Assembly: GCA_028818755.1 (NCBI GenBank)
Contig: JAPPNF010000074.1
Span: 1-48,669, forward strand
Length of the DNA: 48,669 nt
Direction of reading: 5' to 3'
Source of the DNA: Deltaproteobacteria bacterium
GTDB taxonomy: Bacteria; Desulfobacterota; Binatia; UBA9968; JAJDTQ01
The notes beneath the pieces were generated by a model. It saw only the letters and a list, made by a program, of their open reading frames with translations, had not been told where the DNA came from and did not search any database. This document shows positions 1-7,470 of this stretch, in pieces. Within the stretch, counting starts at the first letter, position 1. Each line of letters begins with the position of its first letter. A program made the position numbers and the translations under genes.

Positions 1-2
1 AC

Positions 3-365
3 AAGATGCCGGCCAACCAGTACTGGGAGGTCTGGGACAAGGCGCCCTGGGGCTACACCGCGTGGACGCATCGTCCACTGGGCACCATGGTGTTGGGCCT
101 TGGCTACCGCGCCGGCGTGCCCTGGAACGAGACCGCCTACAACAACCCCAAGTTCGACGCGGCCCTTGACGACGCCGAGGCCACTCTCGACGTAAACGAG
201 CGCAAAAAGAAAATGGCCGTCTGCGAGAAGATTCTCCAGGACGACGCCATCATTCCGCAGCCCTTCTGGCGCTCGGTGTTCAAGGCGGCCAACAAGCGGG
301 TCAAGGGATTCCAGACCCATCCGACCCTGTATCACCAGTTTCAGGACGTGTGGCTGGAAGGTTAG
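3..365 (+). CDS. ABC transporter substrate-binding protein, C-terminal part (cut by window start)
   Basis: Only the last 120 or so residues are present; the frame is open to the left edge. The segment reads like the C-terminal lobe of a family 5 extracellular solute-binding protein (peptide/nickel type). It has a stretch like 'YNNPKFDAALDDAEATLD', then a register of charged residues, then 'DDAIIPQPFW', the usual pattern of the last helices and ligand lobe. In that family the protein is a periplasmic lipoprotein or secreted protein that delivers oligopeptides or other solutes to a DppBC-type permease. The two permeases and the double ATPase that follow on the same strand support this. The substrate cannot be read from the sequence. 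Family assignment is firm; specificity is unknown. Confidence 0.85.
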   Translation, partial: KMPANQYWEVWDKAPWGYTAWTHRPLGTMVLGLGYRAGVPWNETAYNNPKFDAALDDAEATLDVNERKKKMAVCEKILQDDAIIPQPFWRSVFKAANKRVKGFQTHPTLYHQFQDVWLEG

Positions 366-393
366 AAGCCAAGCCTACACTGCGGTGGACCCT

Positions 394-421
394 GTGGGGG
401 CGACCGGCCGGTCGCCCCCAC
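394..421. repeat. 28-bp perfect palindrome (REP-like)
   Basis: A perfect inverted repeat that starts GTGGGGGCGACCGG and mirrors itself lies 29 nt after the stop codon of the binding-protein gene and 65 nt before the first permease start. In RNA it would form a 13-14 bp GC hairpin. No T-run follows, so it looks more like a REP-type element or an mRNA-stabilising/attenuating hairpin than an intrinsic terminator. Confidence 0.7.
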
Positions 422-485
422 CCGCGGCCCTTCCGTTTGACCCGGTGTGCTTACGCCCTGGCGCTGGAGAGCACGGGAGACTGAC

Positions 486-1418
486 ATGCCACAACTGATA
501 ATGCGGCGAATCGGCATGATGATCCTCATCATGCTGGTGGTGGCGCTGCTTCTATTCCTCATGAACGAGGGCGATCCCCGGCTCATCGCCCGCAGCGTCC
601 TGGGGCCCTATGCCCAGGACCAGCAGCTCGACGCCTGGATCGCCCAACACGGCTACGACCGGCCGATTCTCGTCCGTTACGTCGAATGGATCGGGCGGGT
701 GCTGTCCGGCGATCTCGGCGACTCCATCATCTACAAGCGGCCGGTAAACGAGATCTTCTGGGACCGGCTCGGCAACACCGGCATCCTCGCCGGCGTCACC
801 TTCGTGGTGATGGTCATCGTGGCGCTGACCCTGGGCGTGCTGGCGGGCATGAAGGAGGGCTCCACTCAGGACCGGGTGATCTCGGTCTTCTCCATCACCA
901 CCACCTCCATCCCGGAATACGCCAGCGCGGTCCTGCTCGCCTGGATCTTCGTATTCACACTTGGCTGGCTGCCCGGGACCTCGTCCATGGTGTCGGGCTT
1001 CAACGTGGTGGAGCTGATCCTTCCGGTGATGGTGCTGACGCTGTATGGTTTCGGCTACGTGGCGCGGATGACCCGGGCGTCCATGGCGGAAGTGATGACC
1101 AATCACTATATCCGCACCGCCATGCTCAAGGGCCTGCCGTACCGGCACATCATCATGAAGCACGCCCTGCGGAATGCGCTGATCGCACCGTTCACGGTCA
1201 TCATGCTGCAGATCAACTGGCTGCTGTCCGGAGTCGTGGTGACGGAGTTCGCGTTCGGCTACAAGGGGTTCGGCGCGCTGCTGCTGGAAGCGGCGCTGCG
1301 CCGGGACATCTTCGTGATCGAGGCTTGCGGCATCGCGGCGGTGTTCGTGGCCGTCTTCACCCAGACCATCGGCGACCTCGGGTACACCTACCTGAACCCG
1401 AGAATCCGGTTCAAGTGA
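486..1418 (+). CDS. ABC transporter permease, DppB/OppB type
   Basis: A 310-residue inner-membrane permease of the peptide/nickel (DppB) family. It has an N-terminal membrane segment (about residues 5-22), a periplasmic loop with the usual 'DQQLDAWIAQHGYDRPI' type sequence, then five more hydrophobic segments. The cytoplasmic coupling (EAA-like) loop is near residues 215-235, with 'KHALRNALIAPF'. The start at 486 is preferred over an upstream ATG at 447 because it has a GGGAG ribosome site and the family start MPQLIMRRI. It follows the binding protein and is 10 nt from the next permease, so they are almost certainly cotranscribed. The imported solute is unknown. Confidence 0.93.
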   Translation: MPQLIMRRIGMMILIMLVVALLLFLMNEGDPRLIARSVLGPYAQDQQLDAWIAQHGYDRPILVRYVEWIGRVLSGDLGDSIIYKRPVNEIFWDRLGNTGILAGVTFVVMVIVALTLGVLAGMKEGSTQDRVISVFSITTTSIPEYASAVLLAWIFVFTLGWLPGTSSMVSGFNVVELILPVMVLTLYGFGYVARMTRASMAEVMTNHYIRTAMLKGLPYRHIIMKHALRNALIAPFTVIMLQINWLLSGVVVTEFAFGYKGFGALLLEAALRRDIFVIEACGIAAVFVAVFTQTIGDLGYTYLNPRIRFK

Positions 1419-1428
1419 GGAGGGAGTC

Positions 1429-2322
1429 ATGGCTGACAATACCACTGATGCACCTCTCGTAAGGCCGGATTCGACCATCGTGAACGCGGTCAAGGCGATG
1501 GCGCTCCTGAGGGAGAGCCCCGTGGGCATGGTGGGCGCATTGATCGTCGTCTTCTTCGTCCTGCTGGCGATCTTCGCGCCGTTGGTGGCGCCCTTCGACC
1601 CCAACGCGACGATCCTGCCCTTTGCCTTCCCGGGCACGGCGGCCCCGGACGGCGGCCTGTTCCTGTTGGGCACCGACCACCTGGGGCGTGACATCCTTTC
1701 GCGCATCATCTGGGGCGGACAGCGGGTGCTGTTCTACGCCACCGTGGCGACCATCTCCGCCTATATCGTCGGGATCGTCATGGGCCTGGCTGCGGGTTAT
1801 TTTCGCGGCTACCTGGACGAGATCATCTCGTTCTTCGCCAACGTGATTCTTTCGTTCCCGATCATGGTCCTGTACGTGCTGATCATCGCCAAGGTCGGCG
1901 CCTCCGGACTCAACATCGTCTTCGCGGTCGTGTTCGCGTCCGCGCCGGGCATCATGCGTATCGTGCGCGGGGTGACCATGGACATCGCCACCCGCGACTA
2001 CATCGCCGCTTCGCAGACCCGGGGCGAGGGGCCCTGGTACATCATGCTGGTGGAGATACTCCCCAACGCCCGCAGCCCGCTGATCGTCGATTTCTGCCTG
2101 CGCATGGGCTACACGACCATCACCATCGGCGCGCTGGGATTCCTGGGCCTCGGGCTGCCGCCGCCGGATCCCGACTGGGGCGGCATGATTACCGAGACCC
2201 GCGCCTTCGTGACGGGCGGTTTCCCGCACATGGCGATCCTGCCCGCCTGCGCGGTCTCTCTGCTGGTGCTGGGCTTCAACCTGCTGGCCGACGGTCTGCG
2301 GGAAGTGTCGTTGAAGGATTAG
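1429..2322 (+). CDS. ABC transporter permease, DppC/OppC type
   Basis: A 297-residue partner permease of the DppC/OppC family. It has the OppC N-terminal domain: a cytoplasmic head, first membrane helix at about 35-58, then 'APLVAPFDPN'. The periplasmic signature 'LGTDHLGRDILSRI' and the coupling loop 'VEILPNARSPLIV' follow. A strong GAGGAGGGAG ribosome site precedes the ATG. It pairs with the preceding permease to form the transmembrane channel. Its TAG stop codon overlaps the first bases (AGTG) of the hairpin repeat at 2321-2480, so this repeat lies exactly between this gene and its ATPase. Confidence 0.94.
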   Translation: MADNTTDAPLVRPDSTIVNAVKAMALLRESPVGMVGALIVVFFVLLAIFAPLVAPFDPNATILPFAFPGTAAPDGGLFLLGTDHLGRDILSRIIWGGQRVLFYATVATISAYIVGIVMGLAAGYFRGYLDEIISFFANVILSFPIMVLYVLIIAKVGASGLNIVFAVVFASAPGIMRIVRGVTMDIATRDYIAASQTRGEGPWYIMLVEILPNARSPLIVDFCLRMGYTTITIGALGFLGLGLPPPDPDWGGMITETRAFVTGGFPHMAILPACAVSLLVLGFNLLADGLREVSLKD

Positions 2323-2480
2323 TGTTGTGTCCCACATACAGGTCAACGAATCTGCTAGTCTTTTCGCCGTCGGCTGCGTTGCTCTTCCTCGCGTGGTACC
2401 CGCCACTGCTCGTCATCGCGCCTTGCCGACAACAAGAAATCCTGCGCAGCTTCGTTAACCTGTATGTGGGACACAACACC
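2321..2480 (+). repeat. Variable-arm hairpin repeat, copy 1 (complete)
   Basis: A 160-nt element. Outer tetranucleotides are AGTG at the left and CACC at the right. The arms at 2325-2348 and 2453-2476 are 24 nt and complementary at 23 of 24 positions. The conserved core at 2349-2452 starts AATCTGC and ends GCGCAGCTT. The core is itself an imperfect palindrome: GTCGGC pairs with GCCGAC, with an apical GTGG-N6-CCAC hairpin at 2393-2406. The core matches the reverse complement of 40050-40154 and the last bases of the window; the arms match neither. It fills the gap between the dppC-like stop codon and the AGGAGG ribosome site of the ATPase gene, so it must be transcribed inside this operon. Confidence 0.9.
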
Positions 2481-2492
2481 AGGAGGAAAGTC

Positions 2493-4616
2493 ATGGCCGA
2501 ATACAACGACGAGGCGCCGGTCCTCGAGATCTCCGGCCTCCGGCTGAGCTACTACACGCGGGCGGGGGAAATTCCCGCGGTGATGGACTTCGACCTCACC
2601 ATCCAGAAGGGCGAATCCGTCGGCCTGGTGGGCGAATCCGGCTGCGGCAAGTCCACGGTGGCCAACGGCATCATGCGCTACATGGGCAAGAACGGCGGCA
2701 TCGTCGGCGGCACCATCAAGTTCAAGGGCCGGGACATGGCCGAGCTGAGCGAGGAGGAGATCCGGCGGGTCCGCGGCAAGGACATCTCCATGATCTACCA
2801 GGAGCCCATGGCGGCGCTCAATCCGAGCCTGACCATCGCCGCCCAGCTCATGGAAGTGCCCATGATCCACGAGGGCGTGAGCGAGGAGGAAGCCTTCCAA
2901 CGCTCCTTCGACATGCTGGCGGCGGTGAACATCCCGGACCCGAAGCGCCTGATGGACTCCTACCCCCACCAGGTCTCCGGCGGCCAGCAGCAGCGGGTGG
3001 TCATCGCCATGGCGCTCCTGTCGCGTCCGGCGCTGCTGCTGCTGGACGAGCCCACCACGGCCCTGGACGTCACGGTGGAGGCCGGGATCGTGGAGCTGAT
3101 CGCCGAGCTCAGCAAGGAGTCCGGCGCGTCATTGCTCTACATCTCCCACAACCTCGGCCTGATGCTCGAGGTCTGCGACCGGATCTGCGTGATGTACTCG
3201 GGTGAGGTGGTGGAGGAAGGCCACATCGATTCCATCTTTTCCTGGCCCAAGCACCCGTACACCCACGGGCTTTTCGGCTGCATCCCGCTGCCCCACGCCG
3301 ACAAGAACGCGCGTCCGCTGACCGCCATCAAGGGACAGCTTCCGTTGCCGCACCAGCGGCCCAAGGGCTGCTATTTCGGACCCCGCTGCGAGTTCTTCGA
3401 GGCCGGGCGTTGCGACAAGGACCACATCCCCATGGAGGGGGTGCACACCGACGACGATCCGGCGCACCGGGTGCGGTGCCTGCGCTGGAACGAGATCGAT
3501 CACGACACGGCCATCCAGCCCGACACGACCCGCGAACCCATCGAGGTGGGGGATACGGTTCTCGAAGTCGACAACATGCGGAAGTACTACGACGTCAAGG
3601 AGAGCACGCTGGCGGCGATGATCTCCCGCGAGTCCGTGCGTCAGGTCAAGGCCAACGAGAGCATCAGCTTCGATGCCGGGGAAGGTGAGACCGTGGCCAT
3701 CGTCGGCGAGTCGGGCTGCGGGAAATCCACCTTCGCCAAGGTCCTGATGGGCCTGGAAACCGCCACCGACGGCGAGGTGCGCCTCGACGGAACCGACCTG
3801 GGCAGCATCGAGGTCAACAAGCGCACCCCGGAACAGCTTGCCTCGCTGCAGATGGTGTTCCAGAACCCCAACGACACCCTCAATCCTTCGCACTCCGTGG
3901 GCTACCAGATCGGCCGGGTCATCAAGCGCTTTGGCATCGAGTCCGATCCCGCCAAGATACAGGAGAGGGTTCACAAGTTGCTGGATACCGTGAAGCTGCC
4001 GCGGGCTTTCGCCCACCGCAAGCCGCGCCAGCTCTCCGGCGGGCAAAAGCAACGGGTCGGCATTGCCCGCGCCTTTGCCGGCAACCCCAAGACCGTGATC
4101 GCCGACGAACCCATCTCCGCGCTGGACGTATCCGTGGCCGCGGCCGTGACCGAGCTTCTGATGGACATCCAGCGCGAGCATCGCACCACGCTCCTGTTCA
4201 TCAGCCACGACCTCTCCGCGGTGCGCTACCTTTCCGACCGCGTGGTGGTCATGTACCTCGGACAGATCATGGAGCGGGGGACCACGGAGGAGGTGTTCGC
4301 GCCGCCGTACCATCCGTACACCGAGGCGCTGCTGTCGGCTGTGCCCATCGCCGATCCGGAGGTGGAGAAACGCCGCATCGTGCTGGAAGGGAATCTGCCG
4401 AGCCCCCTCGACCCGCCCAAGGGATGTCCGTTCTCCACCCGCTGCCAGCGAAAGGTCGGCAGCGTCTGCGACGAGGAGCCGCCGCCGGTGCGGCTCGACA
4501 CGGAGGGCCACTCCATCGCTTGCCACATCCCGCTGGAGGAGTTGCGCGAGGTGGAGCCGGTGATCACCATCCCGGATCGGGAGCTGGACGGCGAAGGCAG
4601 GCCCGCGGAGGTATGA
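2493..4616 (+). CDS. Fused peptide-type ABC transporter ATPase (DppD-DppF fusion)
   Basis: A 707-residue protein with two complete ABC ATPase domains. Each has a GESGCGKST P-loop (about residues 47-55 and 405-413), LSGGQ-type signatures ('VSGGQQQR' and 'LSGGQKQR') and Walker B ('LLLDEPTTALD' and 'VIADEPISALD'). Each half ends in the oligopeptide-transporter C-terminal extension with cysteines ('GPRCEFFEAGRC' and 'STRCQRK'), typical of DppD and DppF. It energises import through the two permeases; one chain replaces the usual heterodimer. The start at 2493 is set by AGGAGGAAAG. The frame is open upstream to 2322, but that part lies in the repeat. Such fusions are known in the family. Confidence 0.95.
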   Translation: MAEYNDEAPVLEISGLRLSYYTRAGEIPAVMDFDLTIQKGESVGLVGESGCGKSTVANGIMRYMGKNGGIVGGTIKFKGRDMAELSEEEIRRVRGKDISMIYQEPMAALNPSLTIAAQLMEVPMIHEGVSEEEAFQRSFDMLAAVNIPDPKRLMDSYPHQVSGGQQQRVVIAMALLSRPALLLLDEPTTALDVTVEAGIVELIAELSKESGASLLYISHNLGLMLEVCDRICVMYSGEVVEEGHIDSIFSWPKHPYTHGLFGCIPLPHADKNARPLTAIKGQLPLPHQRPKGCYFGPRCEFFEAGRCDKDHIPMEGVHTDDDPAHRVRCLRWNEIDHDTAIQPDTTREPIEVGDTVLEVDNMRKYYDVKESTLAAMISRESVRQVKANESISFDAGEGETVAIVGESGCGKSTFAKVLMGLETATDGEVRLDGTDLGSIEVNKRTPEQLASLQMVFQNPNDTLNPSHSVGYQIGRVIKRFGIESDPAKIQERVHKLLDTVKLPRAFAHRKPRQLSGGQKQRVGIARAFAGNPKTVIADEPISALDVSVAAAVTELLMDIQREHRTTLLFISHDLSAVRYLSDRVVVMYLGQIMERGTTEEVFAPPYHPYTEALLSAVPIADPEVEKRRIVLEGNLPSPLDPPKGCPFSTRCQRKVGSVCDEEPPPVRLDTEGHSIACHIPLEELREVEPVITIPDRELDGEGRPAEV

Positions 4617-4626
4617 CGCGGCTGCG

Positions 4627-4665
4627 CCCCTCACCCCGACCGTCTCCCAAAGAGAGAGGGGGAAG
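4627..4665. repeat. Short CTCTCCC hairpin repeat, copy a
   Basis: The sequence runs CCCCTCACCCCGACC, then CTCCCAAAGAGAGAGG. It resembles, in opposite orientation, the element at 4772-4813 and the one at 17822-17857. It lies 10 nt after the ATPase stop codon. Such elements are widespread intergenic repeats in many GC-rich genomes. It may act as a weak hairpin at the end of the transporter operon, but no T-run is present. Confidence 0.6.
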
Positions 4666-4771
4666 GTGCCGGCTCTCCGGCCCGCATCGATTTGCATCCG
4701 CGAGCGAAGGTGATACTTTTGCCGTGTTGGACCAGTGTCCCCAGGAGCCCGTCCGAGTAGCCGAATACAAT

Positions 4772-4813
4772 CCCTCTCCCTATGGGAGAGGGTGGCCGAA
4801 GGCCGGGTGAGGG
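4772..4813. repeat. Short CTCTCCC hairpin repeat, copy b (inverted)
   Basis: CCCTCTCCC-TAT-GGGAGAGGG is a perfect 9-bp stem at 4772-4792, followed by TGGCCGAAGGCCGGGTGAGGG. It is the inverted counterpart of the copy at 4627-4665, so the pair could also fold together across the 234-nt gap between the transporter and the amidohydrolase gene. I see no gene in the gap. Confidence 0.65.
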
Positions 4814-4850
4814 CTTGGCTCCACGAATATCGCCGTCAAGGGAGAAGAAC

Positions 4851-5873
4851 ATGGGGAAGATCGATCCGGCCATTAAAGTAGTCGACGCCGACGCGCACGC
4901 GAGGGACAACGACGAGTTCGTCAAGCCGTTCCTCGGCGAGTCCTTCCAGAACCGCCGTCCGCCGTTCATTCCGCGGGAGACCTACGACCGCAACCTGGGC
5001 GGGACCCTCGGGCACGCGGGCATCAAGCACGAGGAACGCCTGGCCGCCATGGACACCCAGGAAATCCACACCGCCGTCATGTATCCCACCAGCGGCCTCG
5101 GCATCGGCCGCATCCGCGAGCCCGGCTACCAGACGCAGTTGTGCCGCGCCTACAACGAGTTCATCGCCGACTACTGCAAGGCCTCGCCCCGTCTCAAGGC
5201 GGTGGCGAACCTCCCCGTCAATGCCCCGGAGGCGGCGGCCGAGGAGCTGCGTTACGCGGTCCAGGAGCTGGGGCTGGTGGGAGGCATGCTGGCGGCCCAA
5301 GGCCACGGCAAGAACTTCGGCACCCCCGAGTACTATCCTCTCTACGAGGAAGCCCAGAAGCTCGACACGCCGCTGGCGATCCATGCCTTCGGCGGCGACG
5401 AACCCGGCAGCGAGATCTTCGACCAGTTCATCTCCATCCACACCACCGGCCACCCGTTCCCGGTGCTGCGTCAGCTCACGGGCATGATCTTCGGCGGCAT
5501 CCCCGAGATGTTCCCCGACCTCAAGATCGGCTACCTCGAGATCGGCTGCGGCTGGATTCCCTACTGGTCGGACCGGATGGACGAGGAGTGGGAGAAGCGC
5601 GGCGCCGTGGAGGCCCCGGAGTGCAAGCACGAGCCCAGCCACTACATCACCAGCAAGAACGTGTTCTACGGCTGTGAGCCCGACGAGAAGACCATCGGCT
5701 ACGTGGTGGGTGAGATCGGCTCCGAGACCATCATGTACGCGTCGGACTATCCCCACTGGGACATGAGCTGGCCGGAGTCCGGTTCCTTGATCTGGGAGCG
5801 GGACGACATTTCGCTGGAAGCCAAGCAGAACATACTGGGGGACAACGCCCGACGCTTCTACGGCTTTGACTGA
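4851..5873 (+). CDS. Amidohydrolase family 2 protein (ACMSD/decarboxylase-like metal-dependent hydrolase)
   Basis: A 340-residue TIM-barrel amidohydrolase of the amidohydrolase-2 group, which holds metal-dependent hydrolases and non-oxidative decarboxylases. Visible family marks are the N-terminal metal motif 'VVDADAH' (residues 10-16), a mid-barrel histidine in 'LAIHAFGGDE', a histidine-rich stretch 'SIHTTGHPFP', and the C-terminal 'ASDYPHWD', where the Asp is the usual catalytic/metal residue. The start at 4851 has AGGGAGAAG upstream; an in-frame ATG at 4782 lies inside a repeat and is less likely. Downstream genes are a TenA-like oxidase, a cyclase-family hydrolase and a DapA-like lyase, suggesting breakdown of a small organic compound. 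The substrate is not identifiable. Confidence 0.88.
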   Translation: MGKIDPAIKVVDADAHARDNDEFVKPFLGESFQNRRPPFIPRETYDRNLGGTLGHAGIKHEERLAAMDTQEIHTAVMYPTSGLGIGRIREPGYQTQLCRAYNEFIADYCKASPRLKAVANLPVNAPEAAAEELRYAVQELGLVGGMLAAQGHGKNFGTPEYYPLYEEAQKLDTPLAIHAFGGDEPGSEIFDQFISIHTTGHPFPVLRQLTGMIFGGIPEMFPDLKIGYLEIGCGWIPYWSDRMDEEWEKRGAVEAPECKHEPSHYITSKNVFYGCEPDEKTIGYVVGEIGSETIMYASDYPHWDMSWPESGSLIWERDDISLEAKQNILGDNARRFYGFD

Positions 5874-5933
5874 GCACCGCGCGTCAACCCACGGGTTGCG
5901 ATCCGTCCGGCTTTCAAGTAACTAACTGACTTC

Positions 5934-5986
5934 GTTGAAGGAATCCCTTCAGGTTGCCGGCGCCGCCGGCAACGGAGACCTTCAAC
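5934..5986 (+). other. Nested hairpin in the leader of the TenA-like gene
   Basis: GTTGAAGG (5934-5941) pairs with CCTTCAAC (5979-5986) and encloses a perfect 9-bp hairpin, GTTGCCGGC-GCC-GCCGGCAAC (5953-5973). It lies 60 nt after the amidohydrolase stop and 31 nt before the next start. It is either an intercistronic mRNA structure or a repeat; no T-run follows. Confidence 0.45.
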
Positions 5987-6017
5987 GAGATTCCACGTAA
6001 TACAGGGAGCAGATTCG

Positions 6018-6767
6018 ATGGCTCTATCCGGCGAAGACTTTGTTCAGGAAATACAGGAGGCGGTCCGCGCCAAGCACTCCAAGGACAACCCGCTGATCGG
6101 GATGATCGAACGGGGCGAGATCGATCGAGAGGCGCTCAAGGGGTTCGTGGGCCAGTTCTACCTCTTTTTCCCCAAGCCCTTTCCCAAGCCCATCGCGGCC
6201 ATGCTGGGGCGCTGCCCCGACGATCCCGACCTGGAAAGGATGTGGATCGAGAACGTGGTGGAGGAGGGCACGGGCGAGATCTCCGGCACCGACAGCCACC
6301 GCGGCCTCTTCATCCGCTTCGCCATGTCCTGCGGCTACGAGTCCAAGGCGGAGCTGGATTCGGTCCAGCCGTTGCCCGAGACCTCCGCGTTCCTGGACTG
6401 GAGAGAGCTGCTGATGTACCAGCGTTCGTGGCTGGAGCTCTTTGCGTGCCAGGGCTTTTGCCTCGAAGGCACCGCCAGCGAACGCATGGCCCGCATCGTC
6501 ACCGGCCTGACGACGCACTACGGCTTCGACCGCGAAAGCGAGGACATCCGCTACTGGACGCTCCACATGGGGGTGGACGAAGAGCACATGAAAGTGGGTC
6601 CGGAGGCGGTGCGGAAATACGCCGTCACCGATCAGCAACAGGAGACGGTGCGCCAGTCGATACACAAGACCCTGGACCAGTTCTGGCTGGCCTTCGACGG
6701 CATCAAGCGGGCGTTCGTCGACAAGGATCCCGTCTACGCCGCTTGGCGCAACGGGGGTTCGGCCTGA
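6018..6767 (+). CDS. TenA/PqqC-like, haem-oxygenase-fold protein (putative di-metal oxidase)
   Basis: A 249-residue all-helical protein of the TenA/PqqC/iron-containing redox enzyme group. Candidate metal ligands are arranged as in the haem-oxygenase-like diiron oxidases: Glu82/Glu83 in 'VVEEGTG', His94 in 'DSHRGLF', Glu150 in 'FCLEGTAS', and Asp187 with His190 in 'GVDEEHMKVG'. TenA proper uses an active-site Cys for thiamin salvage; the motif set here favours the PqqC/redox side. An AGGGAG ribosome site precedes the ATG. It is followed by a cyclase-family hydrolase and a DapA-like enzyme on the same strand, so an oxidative step in the same degradation pathway is a fair inference. The exact reaction is unknown. 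Confidence 0.85.
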   Translation: MALSGEDFVQEIQEAVRAKHSKDNPLIGMIERGEIDREALKGFVGQFYLFFPKPFPKPIAAMLGRCPDDPDLERMWIENVVEEGTGEISGTDSHRGLFIRFAMSCGYESKAELDSVQPLPETSAFLDWRELLMYQRSWLELFACQGFCLEGTASERMARIVTGLTTHYGFDRESEDIRYWTLHMGVDEEHMKVGPEAVRKYAVTDQQQETVRQSIHKTLDQFWLAFDGIKRAFVDKDPVYAAWRNGGSA

Positions 6768-6806
6768 CGCCCGGCCGGGCGTTTCTCACGCTTCAGGAAC
6801 ACGACC

Positions 6807-7457
6807 ATGTCCATGATCGATCTCTCACGGATTATCTACGACGGCATGCCCAAGATCCCGGTGCTGCCGGACGTGCACGTGCAGCGGTTCTTCGACCTCG
6901 GTAAGGGGCACCCGCTCAACGTCACGGAGATCAACCTGCCGTGCCACGCCGGCACCCACGTGGACGCGCCGGTCCACATCATGCCCGACGGAAAGTCCAT
7001 CGAGGAGCTAGACCTCGATGCGTTCGTGGGCCCGGGGGCCGTCATTTCGGTGGAGAAGGGCGGGGGAGAGGAAGTCACCGCGGCGGACCTCGAAGCCTCC
7101 GGCGTCCCGGTCGAACGGGGCGACATCCTGATGCTGCACACGGGTTGGGACGAGAAATTCGAAAGCGAAGAATACAATATGCACCCCTATCTGTCGGTCG
7201 ACGCGGCGGAATGGATCGTCGCGCGAGGGGTGAAGCTGTTCGGCATCGACTGCATCACGGTGGATCTGCCGACCCCGTTGCGCCCCAAGGGGTTCGACTT
7301 CCCCGTGCACCGAACGCTCCTCGGGAACGAAGTGCTGATCGCCGAGAACGTTACCAACCTGGGCGCCATCGCGGGCCGAAAGAGCCGCATCATGGCGCTG
7401 CCGCTCAAGGTACAGGGAAGCGACGCGGCCCACGCCAGAATCGTCGCGGAGGTCTGA
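6807..7457 (+). CDS. Cyclase family protein (kynurenine formamidase-like metal hydrolase)
   Basis: A 216-residue protein of the cyclase family (Pfam Cyclase). It carries the defining HxGTHxDxPxH motif at residues 47-57 ('HAGTHVDAPVH'), whose histidines and aspartate bind the catalytic divalent metal. Later 'GIDCITVD' and 'HRTLLGNEVLIAENV' match the conserved second half. Family members hydrolyse N-formylkynurenine or isatin, or cyclise/dehydrate carboxylates, so the motif does not fix the substrate. Two adjacent in-frame ATGs (6807 and 6813) are possible starts. It lies 39 nt after the TenA-like gene and 13 nt before the DapA-like gene, which implies cotranscription. Confidence 0.9.
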   Translation: MSMIDLSRIIYDGMPKIPVLPDVHVQRFFDLGKGHPLNVTEINLPCHAGTHVDAPVHIMPDGKSIEELDLDAFVGPGAVISVEKGGGEEVTAADLEASGVPVERGDILMLHTGWDEKFESEEYNMHPYLSVDAAEWIVARGVKLFGIDCITVDLPTPLRPKGFDFPVHRTLLGNEVLIAENVTNLGAIAGRKSRIMALPLKVQGSDAAHARIVAEV

Positions 7458-7470
7458 GCGAGGTCACGGC

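Noticed and set aside
2322..2492. 57-residue N-terminal extension of the fused ATPase
   Set aside because: It is translated from the hairpin repeat. The ATG at 2493 has a near-perfect ribosome site, and the family start fits there.
5934..5986. TPP riboswitch before the TenA-like gene
   Set aside because: The conserved CUGAGA and ACCUGA-type TPP elements are not seen, and the protein is more PqqC/oxidase-like than TenA.
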